64,000 nt of DNA from Terriglobia bacterium (GTDB taxonomy: Bacteria > Acidobacteriota > Terriglobia > Terriglobales > Acidobacteriaceae), in the NCBI GenBank assembly GCA_020073215.1, contig JAIQFO010000019.1:25255-89254 (forward strand), in the 5' to 3' direction. Position numbers and translations under genes: made by a program. The notes under the pieces were generated by a model, which was not told the origin of the DNA, did no database searches, and was given only the letters and a program-made list of their open reading frames with translations. Each line of letters starts with the position of its first letter. Position 1 is the stretch's first letter. Of the stretch, positions 56,013 through 63,510 are shown in pieces.

Positions 56013-56969
56013 TCAGGCTCCAACCGGCTGGCGCTGGCTCTTGTACCACTCCACCGTACGGCGCAGCCCGTCTTCAAAGTCCACCAGAACCTTGTATCCC
56101 AAATGCTTTTGCGATTGCGTGATATCCGCCAGCGAATGCTTAATGTCCCCACTGCGCTCCGGACCATACTTAACCGCGCCCTTATAGCCCGTCAGTTTTT
56201 TCAATGCGTCGAACGTTTCATTCAGCGTGATCCGCCGGCCGGTCGCGCAGTTAAAAACGCGTCCGGCGCACTCCGCTCCCGGAGCCGAGCAGGCCAGCAG
56301 ATTCGCCGACACCGCGTTGTCAATGTAAGTGAAATCGCGGCTGGTTTCGCCATCGCCAAATATCGTGGGCTGTTCCCCAACAAGCATTTGCAGGCTGAAT
56401 TTCGCGAGCACGCCGGAATAGGGCGAAGAAGGATCCTGTCGCGGCCCAAAGATATTGAAGTAGCGCAGGCTGACCGTTTCGAGACCATAGCAACGGTAGA
56501 ACGACACCATGTAAAGCTCGCTGGCCAGCTTGGCCACGGCGTAGGGCGAGATCGGGTTCGGCATCATGGCCTCGTGCTTCGGAAGCGTCGGAGTATCCCC
56601 ATACGCAGAGGATGAGGCGGCATACACCACCCGCTTCACTTTCGCATCGCGCGCCGCCACCAGAACATTGACCGTGCCGTCCACATTGGCGCGGTTGCTG
56701 CCCCGAGGGTCCAGCACCGATTTCGGAACCGAAGGAATCGCTGCCTGGTGCAACACGTAATCGACGCCCGCGCACGCCTTCTGCATGGCCTTCAGATCGA
56801 GAATGTCGGCTTCGCGAAAGTCCATCCGCCCGAATACTTCGGTCAGGTTCTCGCGTCTGCCGGTGGAAAAGTTGTCGACGCCCCTGACCTCGTCGCCACG
56901 CTCCAACAGGGCGCGCACCAGCGAAGATCCGATAAAGCCGGCAGCCCCCGTCACTAGATATTTCGCCAT
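56013..56969 (-). CDS. NAD-dependent nucleotide-sugar epimerase (WbpP/GalE-like)
   Basis: 318 aa from ATG 56969; a longer frame exists but homology starts at MAKYLVTGAAGFIGSSLVRAL. Extended-SDR landmarks are VDNFSTGRRENL, FREADILDL, HQAAIPSVPKSVLDP and ASSSAYGDTPTLPK, with the catalytic Y-x-x-x-K in SPYAVAKLASELY. RYFNIFGPRQDPSSPYSGV and GDGETSRDFTYIDN follow. The NIFGPRQDP and SVLDP phrases are typical of UDP-GlcNAc/UDP-N-acetylglucosaminuronate 4-epimerases. It may feed the polysaccharide locus although it lies 12 kb away. Confidence 0.85.
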   Translation of the reverse strand: MAKYLVTGAAGFIGSSLVRALLERGDEVRGVDNFSTGRRENLTEVFGRMDFREADILDLKAMQKACAGVDYVLHQAAIPSVPKSVLDPRGSNRANVDGTVNVLVAARDAKVKRVVYAASSSAYGDTPTLPKHEAMMPNPISPYAVAKLASELYMVSFYRCYGLETVSLRYFNIFGPRQDPSSPYSGVLAKFSLQMLVGEQPTIFGDGETSRDFTYIDNAVSANLLACSAPGAECAGRVFNCATGRRITLNETFDALKKLTGYKGAVKYGPERSGDIKHSLADITQSQKHLGYKVLVDFEDGLRRTVEWYKSQRQPVGA

Positions 56970-57098
56970 AGACTTTTCATGATAACGGATGGATTGCCCA
57001 CCGGGCACACGACGGCCAGTCATTAGTAATGTTCGCCAGTAATGTCCGCCCCGGAGCCGCCAAACGGGCTGCGGTCCCAAATCCTGGAGGTTGTGGAT

Positions 57099-57749
57099 TC
57101 AGGACCGGCGAGCCCGTTTGGCGATCTGGTAAAACTCGGCGTGCGAGAGCAGCTGGTTGTTTCGAAAGAACCCCATCACTTCACCGAGAATGGTTCTGGG
57201 ATCGGCCGACATCAGGATTTCCTTCATGCTGACCTCCTCCGGCGATTTGGCGGTGTAGATCGTGCTGCGTCCAGAGAGTGCGGCCAGGAGCTGCTTCAGC
57301 TGCAGTTGTTCTGCGGGTTCAATATCCGCAAAGCAGATGCCCATGCCCAGCGATGGGTAGGTGGCGCGCACCCTGCCCGCGGTATGAATCCGGATGCCGA
57401 ACGACGTCATCACAAGATCCACGTTCGTATCGACGGGAAACGTGGCGTTCATTTCCACATAGCATCCGTGCAGGCTGATGTCGGTAAGGGTTCCCCACAT
57501 GCGCACGTCGCTGCTCTCGACTCGAAACTCCACGCTGCCCGAACATCGGAGCCTGGGACTTTGCCGCCGATCTTTGAATCCGGGACCTAACGGCGAACCT
57601 CCAGTTTTGCCGTCGCCTCGCCCCGCCGCGCCGGAGGCCATTCCTTCCGTGACTGGCCCTTTTAGCCGGCGAAGGTAGTTCACCGCGTCGTCGCTCTTGC
57701 TCAAGTCTGTCGACAGGCCAGGTTGTTCGGGGGAGATATGCGGATCCAC
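57099..57749 (-). CDS. PilZ-domain protein
   Basis: 216 aa, GTG start at 57749 with GGAGG 5 nt upstream. Residues about 60-165 form a PilZ domain: DRRQSPRLRCSGSVEF supplies the RxxxR cyclic-di-GMP motif, and LTDISLHGCYVEM replaces the usual D/NxSxxG. GMGICFADI closes the barrel. The C-terminal 50 residues (SMKEILMSADPRTILGEVMG) are a separate helical part. It probably binds cyclic-di-GMP and acts on an unknown partner. It is the second PilZ protein in the window. Confidence 0.85.
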   Translation of the reverse strand: MDPHISPEQPGLSTDLSKSDDAVNYLRRLKGPVTEGMASGAAGRGDGKTGGSPLGPGFKDRRQSPRLRCSGSVEFRVESSDVRMWGTLTDISLHGCYVEMNATFPVDTNVDLVMTSFGIRIHTAGRVRATYPSLGMGICFADIEPAEQLQLKQLLAALSGRSTIYTAKSPEEVSMKEILMSADPRTILGEVMGFFRNNQLLSHAEFYQIAKRARRS

Positions 57750-57843
57750 AATGCCTCCGGCAAAGTGCTGCTCATGGGTTGGATCGGAAGATTGCGGGAA
57801 AACTTTAGAACGCCGCGGATTGCAGGTGTGGTGGCAGTGTGGT

Positions 57844-57862
57844 GGCGGGGCTTTGCCCCGCC
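57844..57862. repeat. Short palindrome
   Basis: GGCGGGGC-TTT-GCCCCGCC followed by the GACCCTTCGGCTCCGCTCAG repeat sequence, between the convergent-side end of engB and the PilZ gene. REP-like. Confidence 0.55.
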
Positions 57863-57905
57863 AGGACGGGACCCTTCGGCTCCGCTCAGGGCAGGCTCCG
57901 CTCCA

Positions 57906-58502
57906 TCACGGCACAAACCGGAACGAAGCCAGAATCTGGTTCCACAGCTCTTCTTTTCCGGCTCCGGTCTTGGCCGAAAACGCCACCACGGGCACCCCGG
58001 CATAGGCTTTGCCGAGCGTGTTTATCGCTTGTCGTAACTGGTTACCAGACAGCCGGTCGCACTTGGTGGCGACGATAACATGCGGCCGTCCTTTCGACGC
58101 CAGGAATTCCAGCAACTGGCCATCGCTTTCCTGCGGTGCAATGTTCGAATCGACCAGCGCCAGGCACAGCGCCAGACTCGGCCGCTGGTGGAGGTACGGA
58201 TCCACAAACCGCGCCCAGTCGTTAGAGATTTCGCGCGAGACCTTGGCGTAGCCGTATCCTGGCAGGTCGGTGAAAAGCAACTCGGGCCGCGGTTGGCCCG
58301 CTCGCCGTACTTCATAAAAGTTAATGCTGCGCGTGCGTCCGGGAGTATTGCTGGTGCGCGCCAGTTTCTTGCCCACCAGCGTATTGATGACGCTCGATTT
58401 CCCAACGTTCGATCGTCCGAGAAATGCGATCTCCGGCACACCAGGGGCAGGGAAGTGCGTCAAGTCGCTCGCCGACAGCATGAATCGCGCCAGAATCCGC
58501 AT
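57906..58502 (-). CDS. engB: Ribosome biogenesis GTPase EngB/YsxC
   Basis: 198 aa from ATG 58502 (MRILARFMLS); a longer open frame upstream is not coding. Small Ras-like GTPase needed for large ribosomal subunit assembly. G1 is GRSNVGKSS, G3 is DLPGYGYA, G4 is TKCD and G5 is FSAKTG. TSNTPGRTRSINFYEV is the typical switch I region of EngB. Length and motif order are normal for the family. A small membrane protein gene lies 157 bp upstream on the same strand. Confidence 0.95.
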   Translation of the reverse strand: MRILARFMLSASDLTHFPAPGVPEIAFLGRSNVGKSSVINTLVGKKLARTSNTPGRTRSINFYEVRRAGQPRPELLFTDLPGYGYAKVSREISNDWARFVDPYLHQRPSLALCLALVDSNIAPQESDGQLLEFLASKGRPHVIVATKCDRLSGNQLRQAINTLGKAYAGVPVVAFSAKTGAGKEELWNQILASFRFVP

Positions 58503-58659
58503 GCAGACAGTTTCCAGTGTTTGGGTCGCGCAAGGCAAGCGCCGCGGAAAAATAAGTTGCGAGAGCGTTCGATGCGAGAACCCGCGTACGGAAAGCCAAG
58601 GTCGAACAAGGCACAGCAGAGACCAGTCCCGTAGGGACGGCCGAACTCTCACCCAAACG

Positions 58660-58890
58660 CTAAAGCCCCAGCGGTCGCTTGGGCTCGACGTCCTCTTCCT
58701 CGATCGGATGCAGTTTGTGCCAGAGCGCAAGCCCGCCCGCGATGACTAATCCAATGAGAACGCTGATCAGAAAAAATAAGCGATAAGCCGGCAGCGCGAT
58801 CAGCAGAATCGCTACCACAACGACCGCGACGATAAGACCCGCCGATCCCTTCAGGCTGAGTCCAGAGCGGCTGCCAGATTCCGGCTCCAT
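58660..58890 (-). CDS. Small membrane protein, two spans
   Basis: 76 aa. A Ser/Gly-rich N-terminus is followed by two hydrophobic segments (LIVAVVVVAILLIALPAYRL and FFLISVLIGLVIAGGLALW) and an acidic tail (HPIEEEDVEPKRP). No known domain. TAAAAT ends exactly 6 nt before the ATG and there is no Shine-Dalgarno, as for three other genes here, which supports the start and suggests a leaderless mRNA. Conservation next to engB in relatives would be a good test. Confidence 0.65.
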   Translation of the reverse strand: MEPESGSRSGLSLKGSAGLIVAVVVVAILLIALPAYRLFFLISVLIGLVIAGGLALWHKLHPIEEEDVEPKRPLGL

Positions 58891-58896
58891 GACTTT

Positions 58897-58902
58897 ATTT
58901 TA
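58897..58902 (-). promoter_or_regulatory. -10-like hexamer of a probable leaderless transcript
   Basis: TAAAAT on the minus strand; the 6 nt at 58891-58896 separate it from the ATG at 58890. Confidence 0.45.
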
Positions 58903-58917
58903 GCGCCGCCATGGGTT

Positions 58918-59358
58918 GTGTAGAGCGGACACTCTTGTCCGCTGCCTTTGACCTCGATTCTGCCGGGCCGTTTCGCAAGTGGCAACCCTGCAGTTTACTC
59001 TTGAGGTATTACCCGAATGTTTAGGGCGAGGCTGCCCCACCCTTGCGTTCTTTGCAAGGGTGGGAATTCGGGACCTCAGTGGACTCGGAATGTTAGTCGT
59101 TGGAATCTGTGATTTCCCACCCATCGAAATGCACGATGGGTAGAGCCGGGCCAACCTTTGAAGACCGAGGCAGCCCACCCTTGCAACAAACGCAAGGATG
59201 GGGCACCCACATTTCGTTATGGGAAAGAAAGAACAAAGCGTGGAGGCTGGGCCACCCGCCCACACAGGCTGTTTGTGATTAAAAAATCGGGGCGCGATTC
59301 AAGAACTCGCTGTATGCTGCCGGAGTGCCCACCCTTTGCAAAGAACGCAAAGGAGGGG
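58918..59358. repeat. Dense cluster of palindromic repeats
   Basis: The 490-bp gap between the small membrane gene and the oxidoreductase is mostly repeat. A family F palindrome is at 58918-58943 (AGCGGACACTCTTGTCCGCT). Family D copies lie at 59036-59064, 59174-59203 and 59327-59358. A CCCACCCATCG / CGATGGGTA hairpin lies near 59117. The last family D copy ends about 9 bp before the strong ribosome binding site of the next gene. No gene is present. Confidence 0.8.
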
Positions 59359-59383
59359 CCCCCGCCAAAGGAGGAAGGGGTGC

Positions 59384-60451
59384 GTGAGACACACGCGTAT
59401 CATCGTCACTCACTACGGCGGGCCCGATGCACTTCGGGTGGTTGAAGAAGAGTGCCCCGAGCCAAAGCCTGGTGAAGTGCGGGTGAGAGTGCTGGCCGCG
59501 GGCGTCGCCATGCCCGACATAATGGCGCGCGAGGGCGTTCATCCCGAAACGCCCCCGGTGCCCTACACGCCGGGGTGGGACCTGGTTGGCGAGATAGATC
59601 GGCTCGGCGACGGTGTCTCCGGAATCGAACCGGGCCAGATCGTCGCCGCGATGCCCATACACGGCGCGTACGCGGAGTTCGTCTGCCTGCCGCAGCGCGA
59701 ACTGGTTCCGGTCCCGTCCCGGTTGGACGCCGCCGAAGCCGTCAGCGTCGTGCTGAACTACATCACGGCGTATCAGATGCTGCATCGCTCCGCCAAGGTC
59801 AAACCGGGCCAGCGCGTGTTGTATCACGGCGCGTCGGGCGGGGTCGGCACCGCACTCCTGCAACTGGGGCGCCTTGCCGAACTGGAAATGTACGGTACGT
59901 GTTCATCGCGCGGGGCTTCGGCCGTTTCCGAGCTGGGCGGTATCCCAATCGATTACCGGAATCAGGATTACGTGAAGGAAATTCACCGCCTCACGAGCGA
60001 GGGCGTGGACGCTGTCTTTGACCCCATCGGTGGCGCCCACCTCTGGCATTCCCGTGAGGCTCTCCGTCCGGGCGGGAGGGTGGTGGGTTATGGCAATACA
60101 ACCTCGCTACGTGAGGAGGGATTAGGTTCGGACCGTACAGGCCGTCGTAATCGCTTTCATGGAATCCCCATCTATGCGTTGTACATCGCCGGCGGCTGGT
60201 TTCTCCCCGGCCGGAAACGGATCGTCCCCTACAGCATCCAGACGCTCAAACGGCTTAGGCCGGAATTGTTTCGACGGGATTTGATCGCCCTGTTTGACCT
60301 CCTTCAACAGCAAAAGATCAAGCCACTCATCGCACAGCGATTTCCTCTTGCCGAGGCAAGACAGGCGCAGGAGTTGCTCGGGAAGGGAGGCGTGATAGGC
60401 AAGATCGTGCTCGTGCGCAACGCGTCATCGCTTGAATCAGGAGCGGCGTAA
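59384..60451 (+). CDS. Medium-chain (quinone oxidoreductase-type) reductase
   Basis: 355 aa. The GTG at 59384 is chosen because a full AAAGGAGG lies 9 nt upstream; the open frame further upstream comes from a family D repeat. MDR-superfamily features are THYGGPDALRVVEEECPEP, AGVAMPDIMAREG, YTPGWDLVGEIDRLGDGV and VLYHGASGGVGTALLQLGRL (the NADPH-binding GxGxxG-like loop). VDAVFDPIGGAHLWHSREAL and GKIVLV follow. There are no zinc-ligand cysteines in the usual lobe, so it is a zinc-free, probably NADPH-dependent reductase of unknown substrate. Confidence 0.87.
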   Translation: MRHTRIIVTHYGGPDALRVVEEECPEPKPGEVRVRVLAAGVAMPDIMAREGVHPETPPVPYTPGWDLVGEIDRLGDGVSGIEPGQIVAAMPIHGAYAEFVCLPQRELVPVPSRLDAAEAVSVVLNYITAYQMLHRSAKVKPGQRVLYHGASGGVGTALLQLGRLAELEMYGTCSSRGASAVSELGGIPIDYRNQDYVKEIHRLTSEGVDAVFDPIGGAHLWHSREALRPGGRVVGYGNTTSLREEGLGSDRTGRRNRFHGIPIYALYIAGGWFLPGRKRIVPYSIQTLKRLRPELFRRDLIALFDLLQQQKIKPLIAQRFPLAEARQAQELLGKGGVIGKIVLVRNASSLESGAA

Positions 60452-60580
60452 GAACGGCACGGTTATGGATGTCTGTGAGCGCGGTTACTGGCTGGATGTG
60501 ATGAATCGGTGGATCGTCTTACGATGCAGATCCGACTTACGCGATGTAAGACCTAGTCGAGGTGAGGTCGGCTGTCCAGC

Positions 60581-60615
60581 GTGCCCCTTCTCGAAAAGCG
60601 CGAGAAGGGGCGCAC
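60581..60615. repeat. Family G palindromic repeat
   Basis: GTGCCCCTTCTCG-AAAAGCG-CGAGAAGGGGCGCAC in the 264-bp gap after the reductase. A second copy is at 63511. The rest of the gap holds no gene apart from the promoter of the RHH gene. Confidence 0.75.
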
Positions 60616-60703
60616 CCCCGGTTATTTCTCGGTCAGCATTTCAGAGGTAGGTGGGAGTAAGCCTACAGGCCGGAGAAGTCGGCCACCCGCCACCAAAGTG
60701 GTG

Positions 60704-60709
60704 TAAACT
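60704..60709 (+). promoter_or_regulatory. -10-like hexamer of a probable leaderless transcript
   Basis: TAAACT ends exactly 6 nt before the GTG start at 60716. No Shine-Dalgarno sequence is present. Confidence 0.42.
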
Positions 60710-60715
60710 GGTGCT

Positions 60716-60970
60716 GTGAAGACCCAAAAACAAATCCGTCGCAGCGTGACCCTTCCTGAGCCTACGGCCCGAAAAGTGGCCAGTATCGCCCGCCGCCACA
60801 GACTCAGCGATAACCGCGTCATGGTTGAACTGATCGAGGAAGGCATCGAGGCCCGCAAGACGAAAGAAAAGTTGTTCTTCGAGGTGGCCGAGCGCTTCCG
60901 TGCTTCGCAGGATCCGGCAGAAACCAAGCGTCTTGGCGAAGAGTTGGGGCGCCTCGTGTTTGGAGAGTAA
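60716..60970 (+). CDS. Ribbon-helix-helix (CopG-type) protein
   Basis: 84 aa, GTG start. Residues about 6-45 fit a ribbon-helix-helix DNA-binding fold: a basic strand (RRSVTLPE) followed by two helices (TARKVASIARRHRLSDNRVMVELIEEGIEARK). The C-terminal half is a charged helix (KEKLFFEVAERFRASQDPAETKRLGEELGRLVFG) that could bind a partner. Antitoxins often have this layout. The stop shares its last base with the next start (TAATG), so the two proteins are probably made together. Confidence 0.72.
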   Translation: MKTQKQIRRSVTLPEPTARKVASIARRHRLSDNRVMVELIEEGIEARKTKEKLFFEVAERFRASQDPAETKRLGEELGRLVFGE

Positions 60971-61215
60971 TGCCGCAGATTGAGAATTGGTCACGACTAC
61001 CGCAGGCGGTTCGCAGCCATCTGGTTGAGCGCATGCGGGATCGCAAAATCAGTCTCGACGATCTCAACCAACTTCGCCTCTGGATTGAAACCAAGCCCAA
61101 TGTTCCGGAAGGTCCCTGGTACAAGGATTTTGGGTCGTTCAAGCTTTGCGGGGAAGGAGCGCTTCCCAAGACTTTTCTGCTGGCGGGCCAGGTTGCGAAA
61201 GGGCGGAAGCTTTAA
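60970..61215 (+). CDS. Small partner protein of the RHH gene, unknown function
   Basis: 81 aa. Basic and aromatic, with the phrases NWSRLPQAVRSHLVERMRDR, ISLDDLNQLRLWI, PEGPWYKDFGSFKLCGEG and PKTFLLAGQVAKG. I recognise no known toxin family. The 1-bp overlap with an RHH gene suggests a toxin-antitoxin-like or regulator-partner pair, but no catalytic motif supports toxicity. It ends 60 bp before a REP palindrome and the RAYT remnant, in a region rich in decayed genes. Confidence 0.62.
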   Translation: MPQIENWSRLPQAVRSHLVERMRDRKISLDDLNQLRLWIETKPNVPEGPWYKDFGSFKLCGEGALPKTFLLAGQVAKGRKL

Positions 61216-61273
61216 GTCTGTTGTGGAACGTGCGTCATTCGCACAGAACGCGAATGAGTGGACGGACGGGTGG

Positions 61274-61305
61274 CCCACTCAAGCCTGATTTTGGCTTGAG
61301 TGGGG
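61274..61305. repeat. Family E REP palindrome, at the 3' end of the RAYT remnant
   Basis: CCCACTCAAGCC-TGATTTT-GGCTTGAGTGGGG. The last codons and stop of the RAYT remnant lie within it. An inverted copy is at 61647 on the other side of the remnant; further copies are at 62669 and (decayed) 52661. Confidence 0.85.
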
Positions 61306-61707
61306 CAGTTCGACGGCCGGACAAAGTGTTCCCGCCGCTCGTTCGCGTTTTCGTGCCGTCCATTCCGACTCGATCTCGATCCGTCCCTCACAGCCGGTCG
61401 CGTAGTGGCGAAAACTGCTCCACTGCCAGTCCTCCGGACGCTCGCATAACTCGCGCTTAACCGGATTACGGTGAATATAGCGCAGCTTCTCCACAAACTG
61501 CGGGTAGTTTCGAATGTTGAAGTCGTAGTATCGCTTTTGCCAGAAATGTTCGGCATCGCCAATCAAACGCCGCGATACTCCTTGCTTGAGAGACTTCAGT
61601 GCGTCGGCGAGCGTGTGCTGTTGCGTTTTGCTGAGCCAGTGGACATCCCCACTCAAGCCAAAACCGGGCTTGAGTGGGCCACCCTTCACCACCCAACGAA
61701 GTTTCAT
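61279..61707 (-). pseudogene. REP-associated tyrosine transposase (RAYT), 5'-truncated
   Basis: The conserved C-terminal half of a Y1/RAYT transposase is clear: LKSLKQGVSRRLIGDAEHFW, QKRYYDFNIRNYPQFVEKLR, YIHRNPVKRELCERPEDW and QWSSFRHYATG. The N-terminal half is missing. In family members an H-x-H (HUH) metal motif sits just before this region (MPNHVHLL-like). Here only DVHWL remains, and the codons before it (GGPLKPGFGLSG) come from a family E palindrome. A normal RAYT needs about 70 more residues, so this copy should be inactive unless an uninterrupted form is provided elsewhere. Confidence 0.85.
61647..61680. repeat. Family E REP palindrome, inverted copy at the RAYT break
   Basis: CCCCACTCAAGCC-AAAACCG-GGCTTGAGTGGGCC. 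It is inverted relative to the copy at 61274, so the two bracket the RAYT remnant, as expected for a REP/RAYT pair. It lies exactly where the RAYT reading frame loses its N-terminal half. Confidence 0.85.
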
Positions 61708-61732
61708 TTCTCACCCCTCTCCTACTGACACG

Positions 61733-61866
61733 TCGAAAAATAGGTGAACGTCCCGTCTGTCCCCAGGTTTCTGCCCCTCATCCTCTCGGTGCGCGGACCG
61801 TGGAGCCTGCCACGGGGCCAGCCACCTTCGAAAAATAGGTGAACGTCCCGTCTGTCCCCAGGTTTC
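61733..61866. repeat. Direct repeat pair of 39 bp
   Basis: The same 39 bp (TCGAAAAATAGGTGAACGTC and on to CCCCAGGTTTC) occur at 61733-61771 and 61828-61866, 95 bp apart. A partial GTCCCCAGGTTTC copy lies near 61995 and a GGGGACAGACGG fragment in the opposite direction near 62330. In other genomes similar GGGGACAG sequences accompany RAYT genes. Confidence 0.75.
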
Positions 61867-62047
61867 CCTGGCCAGGCTGCCGCCTTGGCCGCACGAAATG
61901 ATCGCAGGTTCTGGTTGAACTCAACCGCTGTATCTACGCTTCAAGAATCTTCTTCAAGCGCAAGGAGACCTCCGTCTCCTGTTGACTTTTACTTATCATG
62001 GATGTCCCCAGGTTTCCTCCTTCTCCCCTCGATAGGGTAAACTTCCT

Positions 62048-62293
62048 TTGGTGTCGCGGAGGGAAGTGTTGATCGGACCACCGATCCTGCCGCCAGTGCA
62101 CGGGAAAGTCTGGCCAGCGGTTGTTTGTATCCTGCTGCTGCTTTTCGGGTCAATGTTTATAGCTCTAATTATCCATAAGGTTGGCTACGATCGTCGCCCG
62201 TGGTTTGGACCCGTATTAGAAGTGTTCTTAATTGTCCTCGTCGTCGTCGCTTTCGCCATCGCGGCTTCAGCGTTGCGTGCAACTGGGAAGTAG
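62048..62293 (+). CDS. Small membrane protein, two spans
   Basis: About 81 aa from TTG 62048, or 80 aa from GTG 62051 (SRREVLIGPPILPPV). Two hydrophobic segments (VWPAVVCILLLLFGSMFIAL and FGPVLEVFLIVLVVVAFAIA) are joined by a short basic loop (HKVGYDRRP). No family recognised. It is isolated in a repeat-rich, decayed region and has no clear ribosome binding site, so it may be non-functional. Confidence 0.42.
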   Translation: MVSRREVLIGPPILPPVHGKVWPAVVCILLLLFGSMFIALIIHKVGYDRRPWFGPVLEVFLIVLVVVAFAIAASALRATGK

Positions 62294-62352
62294 CGAGGAC
62301 AGAGTAACCTGCCCGGCCGGAAATTTGGGGACAGACGGAAGGTACCCAGTAA

Positions 62353-62538
62353 CTAGTTTGAATCACACCCCAAAGAGAACCGCAGGGCAGCACACACTTC
62401 ATTCATCCGAGCGGCACTCAGCTGGGCCACGCGTCTTCCTAATCGTTGTTGAGATACGGTGACCGCGTTGTGCAGGTTTACTGCGCAAGGGGACTTCATG
62501 CCATCCTCCTCATTGAGCACGAGTTCCGATGGCCGCAT
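62353..62538 (-). pseudogene. MazF/PemK-type toxin, C-terminal remnant
   Basis: The last about 48 codons match the C-terminal part of MazF/PemK endoribonucleases: KSPCAVNLHNAVTVSQQRLG, RRVAQLSAARMNEVCAALRF and SLGC. Family members have the same VNL-x-TVSQ-x-LG and RM-x-EV-x-AL order. The N-terminal half with the GD..V..G...EQG-type core and catalytic residues is absent. Upstream DNA is a palindromic repeat (GGCACGGCTGGAAGCCGTGCC) near 62581. No antitoxin gene is recognisable beside it. Confidence 0.7.
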
Positions 62539-62668
62539 TCCCCCAGCGGCTGAAGCCGACGTTGATTTTGTGACAATTACGGCACGGCTGGAAGCCGTGC
62601 CCTTTCAAAACAAGTTCCAATTGACCCACACCACCGCTACATTCCAGAAGTTGGCGGCTCGGCGGGTG

Positions 62669-62788
62669 GCCCACTCAAGCCCGGTTTTGGCTTGAGTGGG
62701 GCAGTTCGACGGCCGGACAAAGTTTTTCTGGCTCGCGCTCGCGTTTTCGTGCAGTCCATTCTGATTCGATCTCGTCCCTTCCCTCACG
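62669..62788. repeat. Copy of the REP plus RAYT 3'-end block
   Basis: A family E palindrome (62669-62701) followed by about 87 bp nearly identical to 61306-61391, the 3' end of the RAYT remnant. It has small indels (for example GTTTTTCTGGCTCGCGCTCG versus GTGTTCCCGCCGCTCGTTCG). It is therefore the tail of a second, otherwise lost, RAYT copy or a block moved together with its REP. Confidence 0.78.
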
Positions 62789-62939
62789 GTTACTGGTTTT
62801 GGATCAGCCTTTAACATCCCCACTCTAAATTTCGCAAACTACGCGAAATTCAGAATGGGCCAACCGCCTGGTGCTCCCGGCTTATTAGAAGGGGTGGTTC
62901 TCAGCGTACTTAATGCTGCGCACGTCCTTAAATGCGGCG
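62789..62939. other. Short gap with one hairpin
   Basis: Contains a palindrome at 62828-62851 (AATTTCGC / GCGAAATT) just downstream of CCCACTC and before GAATGGGCC. No gene is visible. Confidence 0.45.
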
Positions 62940-63335
62940 TCAGGCAATCCTCTCAACCCATTGGCTGCGCCAGTCCGGAGCCTCGAACGGGTCCGCGAAA
63001 TACTGTGTCTCGTGGACGACTTTGCCGTTGCGGAACTCCATAATGCTCACGGTGTACGCTGCTCGCCCCTGATAGATGATGGTGTATTCCGTGATCCAGA
63101 GATTTCCATTTCCGAGAATTCGCCTAACGTTGAAGCCGGACGGCTTTCCGGGGTGATGACTCCGCAAGGCCTGCAAGTTTCTTCGCCCGAGGATGCGCTC
63201 GCCTGACTGCGGATAGTCACAAATGGCATCGTCAACGTATATATCGTGTTCCGCGTCTGCATCGCCGACTGCCGACGCGCGCCAGTGCCTATTCAGGGCT
63301 TCACGTATTCGTTCCTCTTCGATGTGGATCGGCAT
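62940..63335 (-). CDS. NTF2-like/SnoaL-type protein
   Basis: 131 aa from ATG 63335, chosen because GGAGGA lies 9 nt upstream; ATG 63371 would add 12 residues (MEAKQQPEESVP). The sequence fits the SnoaL/NTF2-like cone fold: EERIREALNRHWRASAVGDA, YVDDAICDYPQSGERILGR, LWITEYTIIYQGRAAYTVSI and MEFRNGKVVHETQYFADPFE. Such proteins are small enzymes or ligand binders with very different substrates, so no reaction is assigned. It is intact, unlike several of its neighbours. Confidence 0.83.
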   Translation of the reverse strand: MPIHIEEERIREALNRHWRASAVGDADAEHDIYVDDAICDYPQSGERILGRRNLQALRSHHPGKPSGFNVRRILGNGNLWITEYTIIYQGRAAYTVSIMEFRNGKVVHETQYFADPFEAPDWRSQWVERIA

Positions 63336-63510
63336 GGGCACGGACTCCTCCGGTTGTTGTTTGGCTTCCATATTCAAAGGATACCTTTCACCGGGCCTCC
63401 AGTTAGCTACTTGCAATCGAGATTGTTGTGCTGCGCGTCGTGCGGGTGGCGCTACATCTGTGCCGGGTATACCTCTCCGGCCGTGAATCGCCGGTAGAGA
63501 AACAACTGGG

